Origin: Galbula dea
Lineage: Eukaryota > Chordata > Aves > Piciformes > Galbulidae
Direction of reading: 5' to 3'
Assembly: GCA_013399015.1 (NCBI GenBank)
Contig: VWZX01006713.1
Location: 372,001 to 436,000, forward strand
DNA: 64,000 nucleotides
Shown: positions 36,358 through 50,402 of the stretch, one piece after another
How the letters are laid out: every line of letters begins with the position of its first letter
Position numbering within the stretch: position 1 is the first letter of the stretch
The notes under the pieces: model-generated
The model's input: the letters and a program-made list of their open reading frames with translations, nothing else
Told to the model about the DNA's origin: nothing
Databases searched by the model: none
Program-made: the position numbers and the translations under genes

Positions 36358-38130
36358 AAGCTCTCCCCATACAGGATTACAGTGAGGAAATTTGCCCTGA
36401 CGAGAACCTTAAATTGTTTTAGAGCAACTACACAGAGGAGAGACAGCGTTTGGCTTCCAAAGTGCCCAGTTTCACTCATCACCAGCTCTTCCACACCCCC
36501 TGCCTAAGCCACAAGCCTGTGAACACTGAAAGACATGAATAATTCTACGTGTGTGGGTATTCCCATGGCCTCCTCGGATAAGCCAGGGCATCCATGTGCT
36601 AAATCACAAGCAAAACTCACGCTTTACACTTGCTAGACCTCTGGACATAAGCTGAGATTCTCAAATCTCAAAAGCAAAGGTGTGATGAACACTGGTCTTT
36701 CTCTCTTTTTCAAAGCTGAAAAGGCTGGTGAGCATCCATGCACTAGATGACAATGTTCTCGGAACAGTAAAAGGCAGGTACGGAGTTATCACACTTATCT
36801 CAACCCAAGCATGCTTTTTGTTGGGGCACACGAGAAAACAGAGTGAAATTAGTCCTGGGCAACAAGTATCATGGATCAAAGATACAACACTATCACTAAA
36901 GAATGCCCCATTTTTCAATCAACAGCAGAACTGGTTAAAGTAATAGAAATTTAGACTCAAAAGGAAAATGGAGGTATTTTTCATTACAACTGATTTTTCA
37001 ACCAGCTCAAACAAAAAGGAAATAGAGGAAAAATGAAAATAGAAGGCACGGAAATGTCGTATTATAAGTACTCCATGTTTTGTGGCTCTTACTACTGGAA
37101 TAGCTTCTCCCTGCCCCATCCACAATTTTCTTTGCAAGATCAAAATCAGACTGGCCCAGCACCTCTCTCTGTATAATTTAGCCTTCCATCAAAAACATAA
37201 ATACTCTCAGTCTCCCTCACACAGTCTTACTATGTATCAGCTACAAACACCTTTACTCTGAGATAAAGTAGGTTTCCAGCTCTCTAGATCAGGGGATAAC
37301 TTTATTTTTGAAAATGTGTTTGCCCAACTGGGGAGAATTCAGAGCAAAAAGGGAAGTCCTACAGGACATGCTGGCCTCTGATAGTCAAACCTCTCTACTG
37401 TAACATGAAGAAACAAGACTGAATGAGGAGGAGTGAGGAAATGTACACATACCACAACTTCACACTCATACAGTGCTTCCTCTCCACACTTCTCCACAGA
37501 GAAACAAGGCATGAATCTTCATCGTCCTCATCTACCAGGGATGAAACTGAGGCAGGAGAGGGGGAACTTCCCTGAGATCAAAAGGGTACAGGGGAAAAGC
37601 AAAGTTCACACTAAAAAGTTTTACTGGTTCTCAGGATTATGCTAACATTAATCACCCTTGTTTATTTCAACAGAAGAGTCCTACCACATAATTGCTTCTT
37701 CAACACAGCAAAGAACATTGAACCTGAAGTTCGGGGAAGCAGGAAGAGGGGAGCGGAGAAGGGAAGACAAGCAGAACTTCAAATCTGTGGTGTGTATTTA
37801 TAATGTTGTAGAGAAATTGCATTTCAGGATGGAATGATTATTGATTTCTTAATGGATTACTGCTGCACAAATTTACACTCCCCCCAAAAACATCAATCTT
37901 AGGATAATAATTATAAACCTATCACAGTGTACAGAGCATTCTGACTGAGTAGAAACTTATCGCTATCTGCCGGGAAATGGCCAGTTTTCTTTCTCCCACT
38001 CCAACCACATTACAGCACGGCAAGGAGCTACTGAAAAATACATGCTAGTATAAAACAAAGTTTGCAATAGCCACAGGACATACCTCCAGTATTTTTTCAT
38101 GAAACCAACTCTTTTAAACTACTGCCCTTA
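36358..38130. other. IKZF2 intron 3 segment
   Basis: No exon recognised. A possible MIR-like remnant lies at 37525-37610. Confidence 0.55.
37525..37610 (+). repeat. Possible MIR-like remnant
   Basis: GGGATGAAACTGAGGCAGGA, then AACTTCCCTGAGATCA and AAAGGGTACAGG. This follows the MIR order (GAGGAAACTGAGGC, AACTTGCCCAAGGTCA). It is short and diverged. Confidence 0.4.
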
Positions 38131-38184
38131 AGATCATAAAATCATAGAATATTAAGGGTTGGAAGGGACCTAGAAAGATCATCA
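38131..38184 (-). mobile_element. CR1 LINE 3' tail fragment
   Basis: ATCATAAAATCATAGAATAT, GGGTTGGAAGGGACCTAGAA and AGATCATCAAG. Only the last 54 bp or so of CR1 remain. Confidence 0.88.
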
Positions 38185-40529
38185 AGATAGACAAGGTTTG
38201 ATCCATTAATTAACAAGTTAGTTAGCTAGAAGAATCCCTTTATGTTTTTATCATAGTATGAAGCAGCCCCAGCACAGACTGAGACTCCTTAATGGGCAAC
38301 ATACATTCACAAACCCACACATCCTCACTTTTTCTGCTTACCAGCCTACAGTCAAATGTTTCTGTAGCTACGTAATGTTTCAGCAAAGGCATCCATAGAA
38401 CACCTTTGCTACAAGCAGCATCGCCTTGCAAAAATGACTCCCCTTGACTTCAAGAAGTGTGAGACCAAATCACTGGAAACAGGGCACTACAGAAATTTAA
38501 AATCTTTGTAAAATAAAAAACTCACGAGCCCAAAGTTTGTGCAAGCTGCAGGAAGGTGGAAGATTTAGTGGTTCCCACCCATAACACCACTTATCTTCAA
38601 GCCCACAGTTTAACTAGAGACATTATATGAGGTTATAGTCCAGCTGTGAGCCATGAGCTAAAGGTGATCTGACAAAGGGCTGCTTGAGAAACCAGAACCT
38701 CTCAGATGCTAGCCCCATCTCTCTCTGCACTAGGTGGTCACCCTTTGCACTGGGGCAGAGGCAGCTGAAAAGCCAATTTGCTGCCTCTGATACAATTTAC
38801 AGGTCTGCTAGCTCCAGGCATTAAGACGGCCCAGCATACCTTTGCCTCTGCAGAAGCATCAGCACCAGGAGCTCCCACCCCTGCTCAGACATCACTCTTT
38901 CACTGTGTGTGTGAGACCATACAGTAAACTGAAGCAGTTAATGGATCCACACTAAAAACCACCTCATTTTATTTTTTTGTTTTTCTTCTTTAGAAAAGCT
39001 GCTGGCATAACCACAGAGAATCAGGCACATTGAACATTTGCCTTAGGAATAGTCATCTTTGCTAGAAGAGCATGTGGGGCACTTGCCAATCATAACATCT
39101 TTAAACAGTCCTAACTAATGACAGCCCAGACATCCAGTGCCATTAAAACACATGTTAAGACCTGGCACACAACAGACCTTCAAGTTCCTGCAGCACTGTT
39201 TGACCACAGTTTGCTCCAGAGCAGAGCTCAACACTCCCTGCTCGACACCAGTCCCACTGTACCCAGTGCTGAGTGAGCCTCACTGAAAGCAGCAGGTAAC
39301 AGAAGAGCTTGTAGGAGCCAAGTACTAGAATTTAAATAGAAAGATGAGGTACAAGTTGATTGTAATCTGGCTGTTGCCTTCCACACCCAAACCAATTTCA
39401 TATACAGATGCAACCAGGTGATATTCCCTCAGACTAAGCTTGTCCCTACCTACAACTTGTCCCAAAGTTGTCTGCTCCAAAAGCATGTGGAACAAGATGT
39501 AGAATCTCCCATGAAGTGCAGTGGGCTTTGGATAGGCCCTAAATTAACTCTTGAGGAAACTCTCCAGCTACACAGCACGGGATCAGCACCTTATCCCTCA
39601 TCTCTCTAAGAGGCTACAATTCAATTAGTACAGCAACTTCTCCCCTTTCTCATAATCTATCATTCCTCTGCTGGTCCAAGAACTAGTCACAGCTGCTGTA
39701 GGACAGCAAGAACATCTCCAAAAAACCCCATCAACACGAAGGACAGTTAACAAAAAAAGCCACAGAAAGCAGAGTTCTCTGAGGTCACATAAAATAAAAG
39801 CTAAAGGATCCAAATTGCAACATTTGCCATCAGCTTCAATTAGCAGCAAAGTGGGGTTTGGGAAAACAAGGGCCTCTTCAGAGCTCCTATAGGGCAAAGA
39901 TGAAATCCCAGAATTAAAAACAAAATCCCCACATGCACATTAATATTCAGAGGCAATTACCTTTCAGCTTAAAGTCAGCCAACATGCATCTTACTACAGC
40001 AGCTCTTAAAGCAATCTTGTTTACAATTGGAAATGGATTACATTATCTCAGCTCCACCTCTCCACATAATGCAGAGCAAACTGTCAAACATAAAATTACA
40101 AAATGGTTATTGTAAGGTATCCCCTTCAGCATAAGAATTAATTTGACCTATTTTATTACTAAATTATTACTCCCACACAAATTTTCTATCATAGATATCT
40201 ATCAGCAGTGACATTTATATTCCAGCAAGGCACTCTCAGATGCATATTTTCTTCTTTCTCCATCTCAAAGGTGTATTGAGCAGATTTGATGTAAACAGCC
40301 TCCTGCCAAGCTAGTTAAAATCTTTAAACTTTATACATGTAAGTAGATTGTGACAATAACCATTTGCTTAAGAAGAAAAAAAAATTTTGAATCTACACAA
40401 GAGTTTCAGACTCTGAAATAATATGCTTCACAAGTGAAAGAAATGATTAATCTAAATTTAAGGAGGACCTACAGATATTTTTACTACAGCTCTGGCAGGT
40501 TGTTCTGATTGTCACCAAGAGACATGATT

Positions 40530-40614
40530 TGGCCCTGATTAAGAATGTGCTTAAGTCCTATTAAAGCCAATGGAAGTTAATCATCTGTTTAAGAGCTTTG
40601 CTAAATCAGGACCA
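40530..40614. repeat. Old palindromic repeat, GGCCCTGATT ends
   Basis: It starts GGCCCTGATTAAGAATGTGC TTAAG and ends AAGAGCTTTGCTAAATCAGG ACC. The two ends are inverted repeats of each other (GGYCCTGATT). The middle has AAAGCCAATGGAAGTTAA, the decayed centre. It is the same type as 8543-8646. Confidence 0.6.
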
Positions 40615-43600
40615 GAACAGGAGACATTTCCAAAAAATCTGGGCCTAAATTGAACACACACTAATTAGCTGCACACACCAATTACGTGATTATGGATGAA
40701 ACAGTTGTTTAGCATCTACAACACCACACTTTGTGTGGAATCATTTAAAAATAAGATCTAATTATCATTCTGTAACAGGTCCCACAATGCATTATAACCC
40801 ATATATACTATGTTAATTTTACTTGAAGGAATAGCTTAAAAAGAAGAAGGGGGAAAAAAAAAAGAAAAAAATCCTTCCAGAAATATTTGTCCCAATTCTC
40901 AAGTGGATCAAGATCTGACCCTTTTGGAACTTCACTGTGTTCACAGAGAGAACATCTGAGCACTCTAGCTCAGCTCTGTTTTCTTATGGCTACATTTTGC
41001 TTACAGAAAATATTCACTCTTGCATTTCAAACTGTAACATTTGTATTCTGTGCTGCCCTAACAACTTAAGCCCTGCACTCAGGAAACAAACAAATTGGCA
41101 CAGATTTACATATGCAGGATTACAGATATCAGCAAATTATTTCTAGCAAATTACTGTGCATACAAACCAGGAGTTGCTGAGATATAATTGTGAATGATCT
41201 CAACCCTTTCAACTATTTGACATTAGCCAGGATTGCCAAGTCTCACTTACGTCCTTTACCTTAGTATTTACTGTTTTGGCTTAACAGCAAGATTTTCAGG
41301 TGACTACAAGAGCCTCCACTTTCATTAAAGAAAAGAAGGCATTCCCAACCCCAGAGACTGCTGAAAAGCCATGCTTCAGTGCAAAACACAGCTCAGAAAT
41401 GAGAAGGTACACTGGCAATTACATTTATTAAACAAACAGACACACACACACACGAAAAAAAACCCTCATGGCATGTAAGGCAATCTTGTGATTTCAAACT
41501 TGACTCATGATTGTGAAAGTTTGGAGTTGGCATGCTAACTTGGTGAGCCATCTGCTCACCACCAATTTATAAACCAGGCTGCTGCCAAAGCCACCCGATT
41601 ACTCAGTTCTAATATTAGTGATGTAACTAAAACATGCTTGGAGGGTTTTTCTCCCCATGAACCAGGAAGCATAAGAAAAACAAACCTCACAGAGGAAAAG
41701 TTAAAAATAATAGGTAAAATGTATTTATGCTTCAAGTCTGATTAGCAGGAATGTCCAAGATTAATTCAATGCTTCAGTTCTGTAATTCCCTCCAAACCAA
41801 GGCAGAAGGAAAAAAATCTGTAGTGATTACAAATGCTGAGACAAGGTGAATCATACATTCTGTATCCAATGCCCATTTCTTTGCTAATGATTCAAACAGT
41901 AGTTTGTTAAAATAAAACACAGTATGCTAAAAAAACCCACCCAACACCTCATAATAGCATTTAATAAGCTCTGACAGCAGATTAAAGAAAACAATCATGA
42001 AAATGTGCATATAGGCTAGCAGGTAAAACTGCTGATTTTGCTAGTGATGCCAATTTTACCATTAGAACTGGGCAATTTTGGATAAAAACAATATCCTATT
42101 TAAACAATTCCTTTCCTATTAAAATGTCAGATTACATACAGCAGTGAGAAACTGCTGGAACTTCATTTACAGTAAATAATCCTTGGGGCAGAAGATACTG
42201 TAATGAAACTGTATAGGAAATTACTCACTCAATCATTTTTAAAACGTTGAGTCACAATTCAGTTTTGCTGGCCTGAAACTTCACATCTATCTCCATGGCA
42301 AGTCAGTAGCAAATCCCAAAGCACTGCCAGTATTCCCAGAGCTCAGGCACAGGGATGCACTGATGCAACAGTAAATCTAGGAGTGTGCAATATCTCATAC
42401 TACCACTTCCACGTAGCACCTTCTCCCCACTGAAGTGAAAAAACAGTTTAACCACCGGCTTCAATGTGAGCAGAATTAGGACATTTCTGAGTGCTCTATG
42501 GGGGACACAGGCAATCCTGGTGGTATTAATTAAAGGACAATGACAGCACTAAGCACCCTGCTTCATCTGAGAACACCTTGCTTCATTTCTGCCAAAAGGA
42601 GTAGCTTTTAAATCTGCATTTTGAAATTAAATGCATCATCATTACACAATTACTGCCCTAATTAGCCTCCTCGACAACAGATCGGCTTTATTTACGATTA
42701 ATTTTGGTTAATGAGTTAGTTGCAGTTTTATCTGATGGATTATTTGAGGGAATTAATAACTGCTTAATCCACACAAAATTCTGTTGTTCACATAGTGCAC
42801 AAAATTTTGACAAATGTTTCTGAATCCTAGCCAACAACTACCAGCACATTTTCACTGTCTGAAAGCAGCCAAAGCGCAGCAAATGTTACCATACTACATT
42901 ATAGCAAATTAAACTGTTTATATATATATAATTAGAATTATTATTATAAACTACAGTCATAATTATAAATTGAAATTTCATTGCCAGCTCGGAAGGAAAC
43001 TTTCCCCCTTCCAAAACACCTAGCCAGAGCAATTAATTCAGGTCATCTACCTGATGGTCTACCAAGACCTATTCCATTAACAGTTGCACAAGAGAACGAC
43101 GCAGAGACCCAAGCTGGAAGAAGAAATTGTCTTCACCACACGTCAGACACTGCATATATCTCATACCTTTGTCCATATCCCTCTAAGGAACCCTAGTCTG
43201 CCTTTGAGGCCACTTTAAGGTCAGTCCTAGTTTTTTAACTGGGCATGAGTTTTAAATGATTTTAATCCATCATCTTCATTTGTCACATTGCTACCTTCTC
43301 TAAAAACGCTTTCCCCTTCCCAAAGGCAGGGCTGGTTTTGCCTCCACCCAGACCTTGGTACCGACCTCACAGGAGACATGTTAGAAACTCCTTAAAGGGA
43401 CTCACACACCACTGCTTTCACGAGGACATTCAGATGCTACAGCAAAAGCAAGGAAACCATGACAAGCTGGGGCACTGAACAGCATCCACGTGTGTCACAA
43501 AACAGAACGGTCAAAAGCGATCAGCATAAGCAAACCAGAACTGATACCCTCTTCTAGCACAGTAGTTTGTTGCTGGGGTGCTGGCTATTAGATGCAGTGG

Positions 43601-46600
43601 GCTCTCCCTGTATACAGTCACTAAGGAACCTTGGACAATTATACTGCAATTATCATTCACGTTTCTACTACGAAAACACTATTTTTACTCTTTTCCTAAG
43701 GTGCTGTACTTTGTTGTTCTAGGCTGTTAAAAAGCCACCCGGGGTTCTATTGCAGAAATGGCTGCAGCTGGGACACAGATAAAGCAACTTGACATGAAGA
43801 TGAGCAAGTACTTTACAGAGCATCATTAGAGATTATTTCCTGGAATGCACAGCAGTTTGCTTTGATTTTGAATACATATGTGATATATATTTACTAGAGC
43901 AAGTGTCTCACTACTATTGATTTTTCCATAAATATTTAATGGTTACCAGTCAGAAGCTAAATTTAAGTAACAATACTGCTAATGACATTAAACAAATGAA
44001 GCACTTCCAAAGTGTGAGAAAAAAAGCAAATACCTCTTTACAACATTTTAGTGCAAGAGCAGTGAGACAGCAACCTGAAACCATGTTACGTGCTGATAGC
44101 CTGAGTCATGTCTGGTCTAACAGTCCAACCATTGAGGTGATTTTGCACAAATATCTAACCAAAAAGTAGGTTCTGTCAGCAGCAGACTTAGCAGAGACTG
44201 GCTTCCAACAACTTTTTCCCCATGCATTTGACATTTGAAAAGGGTGGCACTTAATAGTTTTTCCTTCAGCAGCGGCACAATTCACGTACCTCTGCTCCTC
44301 CTGGCTTCCCAATTTCATGAGCCCTGCATGATTCTAATATTTTTCAAGCCCGTACATCTCTGTTGGATGTGACTGAAACTCCCTGAAAGTGCCTTCAATT
44401 TGTATTTACACATATCACACATGTACAGGCTTGTCATCAACCAGGGCTGGACACTTATTAGGTTTTTTTCCCACCCCTTCCAGCTGCCAACCTTCTCTAC
44501 TTGGTTTTAGCTAATTTGAGGGCAGCTGACCAGCAATAGCATTTATCCTCTGAGAACACTCTGGTTTGGGATTTGTCTATGAATGCATGCAACTTTTGAG
44601 ACAACCCCAGTTTGTGCAACTGGTACAATACAGATTTAAAAGAATGCATGAATAAGCTCACAGAGTTCTGATAGTCTGCTAATGTCATATACTACTTGAC
44701 CCTTAAATACAAATGTAGCACATCATTCTTCTGAACTCCTGAGAGCTAGCTATAATCTGACATTTTAAAGTCACATATACAAATGATGAAGCTGACTGCC
44801 ACCCACCTATAGGAGCTGAATTCATATTAACACTAATTTTTCTAATTTTTCTCCACCTCTTCAGCCTATAATTTTATTCATCCATTTGTAGCTCTTCAAC
44901 TGGCATCCTTTGTGAAGCTCTTAAGATTTATTGTTGGAAAAGTATGATATAACAAGGAGTTATTATTACATTACACTCTAGAAGAATAGATTATCCAAAG
45001 GATTATAGCTAACAGTGATGGAGAGAGAGGCTTGTGTATTTAAGCTAGAGGAAATTTTCATACAGGAGGTTTCAAGTAAAGCTGATACCCCCAATTGTTC
45101 CACACAGCTGATCGGAGATGTATTGAACTCACCCAGGAACCACCCGTGCTGTTAACAAGGTCAGAACAACAGCTGAAGTTGACCCAATTTTGGGAGATTA
45201 AACCATAAAACTATTACATACATCTATGTCTAGGACATGTCTATATCTGAAAGGTGATGAGGATTAAGGCATGGTGTGAATTTAAGGCCCAACAGAGTAT
45301 TCTAAAATATTTCTCTATTCAGACAAACTCTGCACAGGTGGCAGATCACTGCAGACTCTCCAGAGGTGCAGGGAGAGAGGCCCCTCACCACCGTACTACA
45401 CATGCAACCCAAAAGCAGTACACAGGAACAGACAATTAAGAGTAGTATGCACAACTGCTAATTAATATTTGTTTCCTTTCAGGGGCTGTTATCTGGACAA
45501 GGCAAGACACACACTGCAGGATATCTATTTGTCAAGAAATAAGATTAAAAGCCACCAACACCCATTTTCTTCTTTTGCCTGAGCCTTCTCTCCCTCCCTA
45601 TCACAGATCTGGCTGCTATTCAGAACAAGGTCATCTTCAATCTACTGCAACTCTTCCCAGAAACTTTTAAACCATCCATGACTTAAAAAAGAATAGCTAC
45701 TCTTCCCCAAATGAATAGACCTCCTATCTCTTCTGTGCAAAAAAGACCTTGCTGTTTTCATATAGAAAGAGGCAAGCTCTCTCATTCTCAAGAGAATGGA
45801 ACTCTCACCATCCTCTTTGCTGCTCTTTGGACGGAAGTGGTTGTTTAATTAAGGGATGCACAGCTACAGTTACCAAAAGTCCTCTCAGTTTCTCTTTTCT
45901 GGGTACATCACTTCTTAAGAGAGCACATTTGCTTGCAGAAGGAACCATAAAATGTCCAAAGGGTAAGCTGAGGGCTAGGAGTAGGTGTGAATTCTTGTAT
46001 GACTCCACACTCACACACATTCCCAAATCAGAGAGTAATTATGACAAAAATTAACACAGACTTGGGCATACCACGGGCTCCTGCAGCCAGCTTTCTGGGC
46101 CACTCACCAACACAAAATTTCATGGACTGAGGGAGCATCACATCCCTTGAGAAAAAGCAGGACAACGTCACTTTCTCCTGATGGAATTAGGGGTTTTTTT
46201 GAAGCCTGAGGGGAACACATGGGAAACATGAGTAATAAGGAGCTAAGAAAACTCCAGCCTACTGCTGAAGGTCACAGCATCAGTATCTTTAGTGTAACAT
46301 TTGTTTTGTTCAAGTGGAGGAACAAAGGGGATAAACAAGAAAATGTCCCTCATCAGAAAATAAAGCTTTATCACACATGTGGTTTAACTGCAAATGGAGC
46401 ACCTCTGTTGTAAGACCTACTCAGATTTCCATTAGCTAGAGACATAACATAGACTATCTTACCTCCTCATGTAAGAGCAAATTTCATGAGAAAAAAGGTG
46501 ATAGATATGACAGGCAGACAAAGTGAATGGATTTTCTGTGTTTCTCTGTGTCCTACCTTCTTTGGAAACTTCTTCAGACTTCTACCTTCTAGGACAAAGG

Positions 46601-49286
46601 ACCCAACACCAACAGCAGCAAGACAAAGCTGGTCTTCTACCACCACTACACAAATTTCCACAGCAGACAGTAAAGCTTACTCCTCCAAAGATCTTCTCCA
46701 GGCCAGTGATAGGAAAAAGACTTTAATATCCCCACTAGTCTTTCCTTTCTCTCTCCCCTAATGCAGTGACAACACCTGTGCAGAGAACAGCCTCACAGGT
46801 GGTACCAATACTACAGCAGGAAGAGGGGGTGAAACTAAACAGCCTTTGCAGCTTCTCCACACAACATGAAACCACAGTGAGGAAAGCAGAGGTAGGTCTG
46901 GAGTGAATCAGATTCCTCGGCTCAAGCCTTGCATAAAACCCACAGCCTGCAAAGAAAAGGGGCTTCTACCTATTTAGGGAGATGATATACTTAAACTCTG
47001 CTTTTTCATTCACCACCAGCTGGTAGATCTAGATATACACACCTCTGACACTTAAGCTGGAAGTGGAGCTTGGCCCTTGAACTGACTTCCAACCACCTAC
47101 AGGTGTTCCCCCATTCCTGAGGGGGTACCAACAATCTCACTTTCACCAGAGGGGAGGCCAAGAACCCTGTGACCTCTCTAGACAAGCTGAACACACAAGA
47201 ACCATAAGCTAAAACAGCAGGTATGACACATACAGAGTTCACCACCTATGTGGTGCTATACCTCAGCCACACAGTGTTACAGGAATAAACCCCAAAACTA
47301 AAAAGCAGAAACAGAGGCTGTGGAAAAAGCAAAACTCAGATAAAAAAAAAAAAGGTTCTAATTCACAGAAGTTTATATGACTTATCAGCAAAGAAATGCA
47401 GGAGATCAATCAACCTCATGCTTTTCCAGGAACATTACCTGCTGATTTATGGTACACTCCAATGTACCACCTGTAACACTGCTTGCAGGTAACCCTGCCA
47501 GCCAGGGCTGTGCTCACAGCCAGAGCTTCTGCCAGCATCACTCTGCCTGTGAGGGATTACAGCTCTTCAAAGCCACAGGCTGACACAACAGTGCCAGAGG
47601 AAGCCGGTAATGTAGACCTGGCTCCAGATCAAGGGCACATTTTGCTAGGTAGTGTAAATGCTGGTTTGTCCACACACAGACCTGGTAATGCTCAGCTGTA
47701 TGGGAAGAGTTAAAATGCTGTGGTTGCTCTACTGTAATCACACCAAAACAGAGTGCTTTAGGACTACCACAATTATTCCTGTGTGGGACAGGAAATAAGC
47801 TACACTGGTATTAAGGTACTTCTAAACATGTCTCACCATGGGGCTGTGAAAATTAAATGTAAAATAACTCCTAAGCAAAGCAGATATCATAATAAAATTC
47901 CTACTTTTGACAAGGCCTAACAGGTACCATCCAAACATCCATCCTAAGTGATCTACAGCCTCTGTGGTACAGAAAAAAAATAGAAGAGGGGAAAAAGAGC
48001 ACCACAGAAGTGTGAAAGGACACCTTCATAATGACAGAAGTCAGGAGAAAAACTGGGCCTCTGGTCAGCCAGCCCAGAGCCATACCTGTCAAGCCTCATC
48101 AGTTCTCAGTCATAGCTATGCTTCCTTCCATTGGGATGCAGCAGTCAGCGGCCTGACCTCCAAACAAGCATTCACCACTCTAGGCAAGGGACAACACATC
48201 CATGGTACAGGCTCCACGCCTGGGCTGGCAACAGGTCTTGCTACTACAGAGAGTAGTGGCACTGCCTTCTCTTAAATCTTCTATGGAGCTACTTCAAGGT
48301 TGATCTCCCAAGGAGTTTCACTCACTACGATCACTGCAGTGCTATGCCTTTTCCTCCTGGCTAGAACAGCACCACTCCTTCACAAGTGCCCTCCTGGCAT
48401 TGCAAAGAGGACTAGCACTGCTCACCCTCAGTGATGCACCAAGATGACACTGGTAGCTGCATTTCCACCCATAAAACCTGCAAAACGTCATTTAGCTGGA
48501 GGACTAGACACAGGCTGTGGCCCACAGGAATGGAAATAAGCTCTCAATCCAATATCCCAGGAGAAAATACTCATTGATTCCACCAGGAGTGGCAATTTGC
48601 CCCAGCTTTTGGGACAGGAAAGACAGAGCATTAATGGATATCTCATCATGCAGCTGCTCTCAAAGTGCCACACTTCAAGGAAGATCAGGAGTGCTCTTTT
48701 CATTGGCATGTCTGAAAAGGAACTGAAATTCCAGAAGCAAACACTGAAAACTTGCTGACTACCAAGCTAGCAGGAGCACTGAGTGTTGTAACAGGGCGTG
48801 TACCAAGGAAAGTTAACTGAACCTGACAGTCCAAGAGAATAACAGAAGCTCCCTAAGAAAGGTGTGTGCTGCAACAAAGCCCTGGCAGATGACCTCTCAA
48901 AAGACTTCCATCAGAATGAATAAAAACCTATGTAATGAGATTAACTGATCATTTAGCTCCACCCTCATTATAACACTCACCAAGAGGAATGTTTTTGCAG
49001 CCAAGTATCTGAGTCCATAGGGAATGCCAAAGAGACTTGGACAGAAGATATGAAAAATACATAGAGAAACCCTCCACAGCTGGAGTGTGAGCTACAAATA
49101 GTAGTTGCTTAAACACCTTCTAGTTTCAGGAGCTACTCTGTGTTTCTTTAAGCACAGAGTTTGTATCACAGGAACAATTTCATGATTTTAACAATAGTAA
49201 AAAAAATCTAAACCGATGTGGATGAAGCTACAACAATCCAAGGTGCATCTCAGCAAGTATTTCATTTCCAGGTAACTCTTTCTTGT

Positions 49287-49347
49287 TTTGGTTCGGGTTT
49301 GTTTGTTTGGGTTTTTCGTTTGGTTGGGTGGGTTTTGTTTTGTTTTA
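49287..49347. repeat. T/G-rich low-complexity tract
   Basis: Irregular TTTG and TTTGGG units just left of the palindrome. Confidence 0.75.
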
Positions 49348-49365
49348 GGAAAAGAAACTGTAACA

Positions 49366-49410
49366 CAGTGTTACAGTTAACTGTAACTGTTACAGTTAAC
49401 TGTAACACTG
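49366..49410. repeat. Perfect 45-bp palindrome (22-bp arms, 1-bp centre)
   Basis: The left arm runs 49366-49387 and the right arm 49389-49410, with a single T at 49388. Each arm contains GTTACAGTTAACTGTAAC, itself an 18-bp palindrome, so the block is a palindrome built from two smaller palindromes. The inner words CAGTTAACTG are double Myb-type (CAGTTA) cores. The function is unknown. Confidence 0.95.
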
Positions 49411-49764
49411 CGCTGAGGCAGAGCTTCAGTTTCTTACATGTGGACAAAACCCTAGGTCGTTGTTTAAAGCCTGATCACCACCTTTTTATTTATTATTTTG
49501 CCTCCTTCAACTTCACGAGAGTTTATATTATTCCCCCAGCAATCCTCAAGGATTTTCAGGTTAAAAGACTGAAGCAAAGTCAGTGCTTCTGTAAGTGTCA
49601 GAGGAGCTCACTTCTTCCAGTTCCCTGCCACAGTTTATTGAGCTCATCCCTTATGTCTAAGCTCATCTTGGCATGGTGCATCTTCACTGCCCTTCAACCT
49701 GTGAAACCACAGGTACATCTGTATCAGGCACCACTGTGAAATTCCACAGCTGAGCTCTGTAAAC

Positions 49765-49975
49765 CTCAAACTGTCAAGGTTGGAAAAGTCAGACATAAAG
49801 GACTGGAGGACATCTCAAATGACTGCCAAAAGTCCACATTCCTGCACTGAGGCAGGATCAAAGATACCCAGACCAGTAGATGTTGCCTACCCTACTCCTT
49901 AAAGACTGCTTAGGAAAGTTTCCTCAGCATCTCAAGGTTATCCAAACCAGTTTTTTAGCACCATATGCAGTGTTT
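49765..49975 (-). mobile_element. Ancient CR1-like fragment
   Basis: AAAGGACTGGAGGACATCTC, CACATTCCTGCACTGAGGCA, GGATCAAAGATACCCAGACC, CTCCTTAAAGACTGCTTAGG and CAGCATCTCAAGGTTATCC follow the order of an old CR1 tail (CCTGCACTGAGGCAGGACCA, TTCTTAAAAACCTCCAG). It is diverged. Confidence 0.6.
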
Positions 49976-50402
49976 CACACTTTCCAAGAAATTTGGAAGA
50001 ATTGGAGACCTTAAACCTCACTTCAGAGCACAGCAGTTTAGCTGCCAGGATTCTTCATGGCCCAGTGCACGTGTCAGGGGAGTGACTGCCTCAAAGCACT
50101 GATTCAGTCCCCTCCTGCAGCCCAGCTCAGCCAGCTTCAACCACCCTCCCTAAAGAAAAGCCTCCTGCAGAGGCTCAGCCTCTGTCACCTCATCCTACTG
50201 GAAAAAACTCACACACTGAGCCAAAAAGAATCCCAGTACAAGGTCCAGCCTGGGAAGCAGACTCTGGCAAAGACAAGTCTTGTTTGCTGCATGGCTGAGG
50301 CATGAAGCAACCTCTAATTTTATGCAGTTCCTTCCAAAAGGCAGGCTTCACAGTTACATTTCTTTACCCATACAGTTGTGGTGCTAATACAGCTGTGATA
50401 CG

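Larger units (their letters stand above)
38185..49764. other. IKZF2 intron 3 segment, no gene recognised
   Basis: Long AT-rich stretch with few recognisable repeats. It holds the palindromic repeat at 40530, a candidate conserved AT-rich block at about 42650-42780, and the 45-bp palindrome at 49366. The 173-codon frame across 49218-49739 runs through low-complexity DNA and the palindrome and is not called as a gene. Confidence 0.55.

Noticed and set aside
47574..47820. Possible old MITE-like repeat (GCTACACTGGTATTAAGG near 47800)
   Set aside because: The resemblance is limited to one short word with no inverted partner.
49218..49739. 173-codon plus-strand open frame
   Set aside because: It runs through a T/G-rich tract and the perfect palindrome. 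The same short peptide appears on both strands because of the palindrome.
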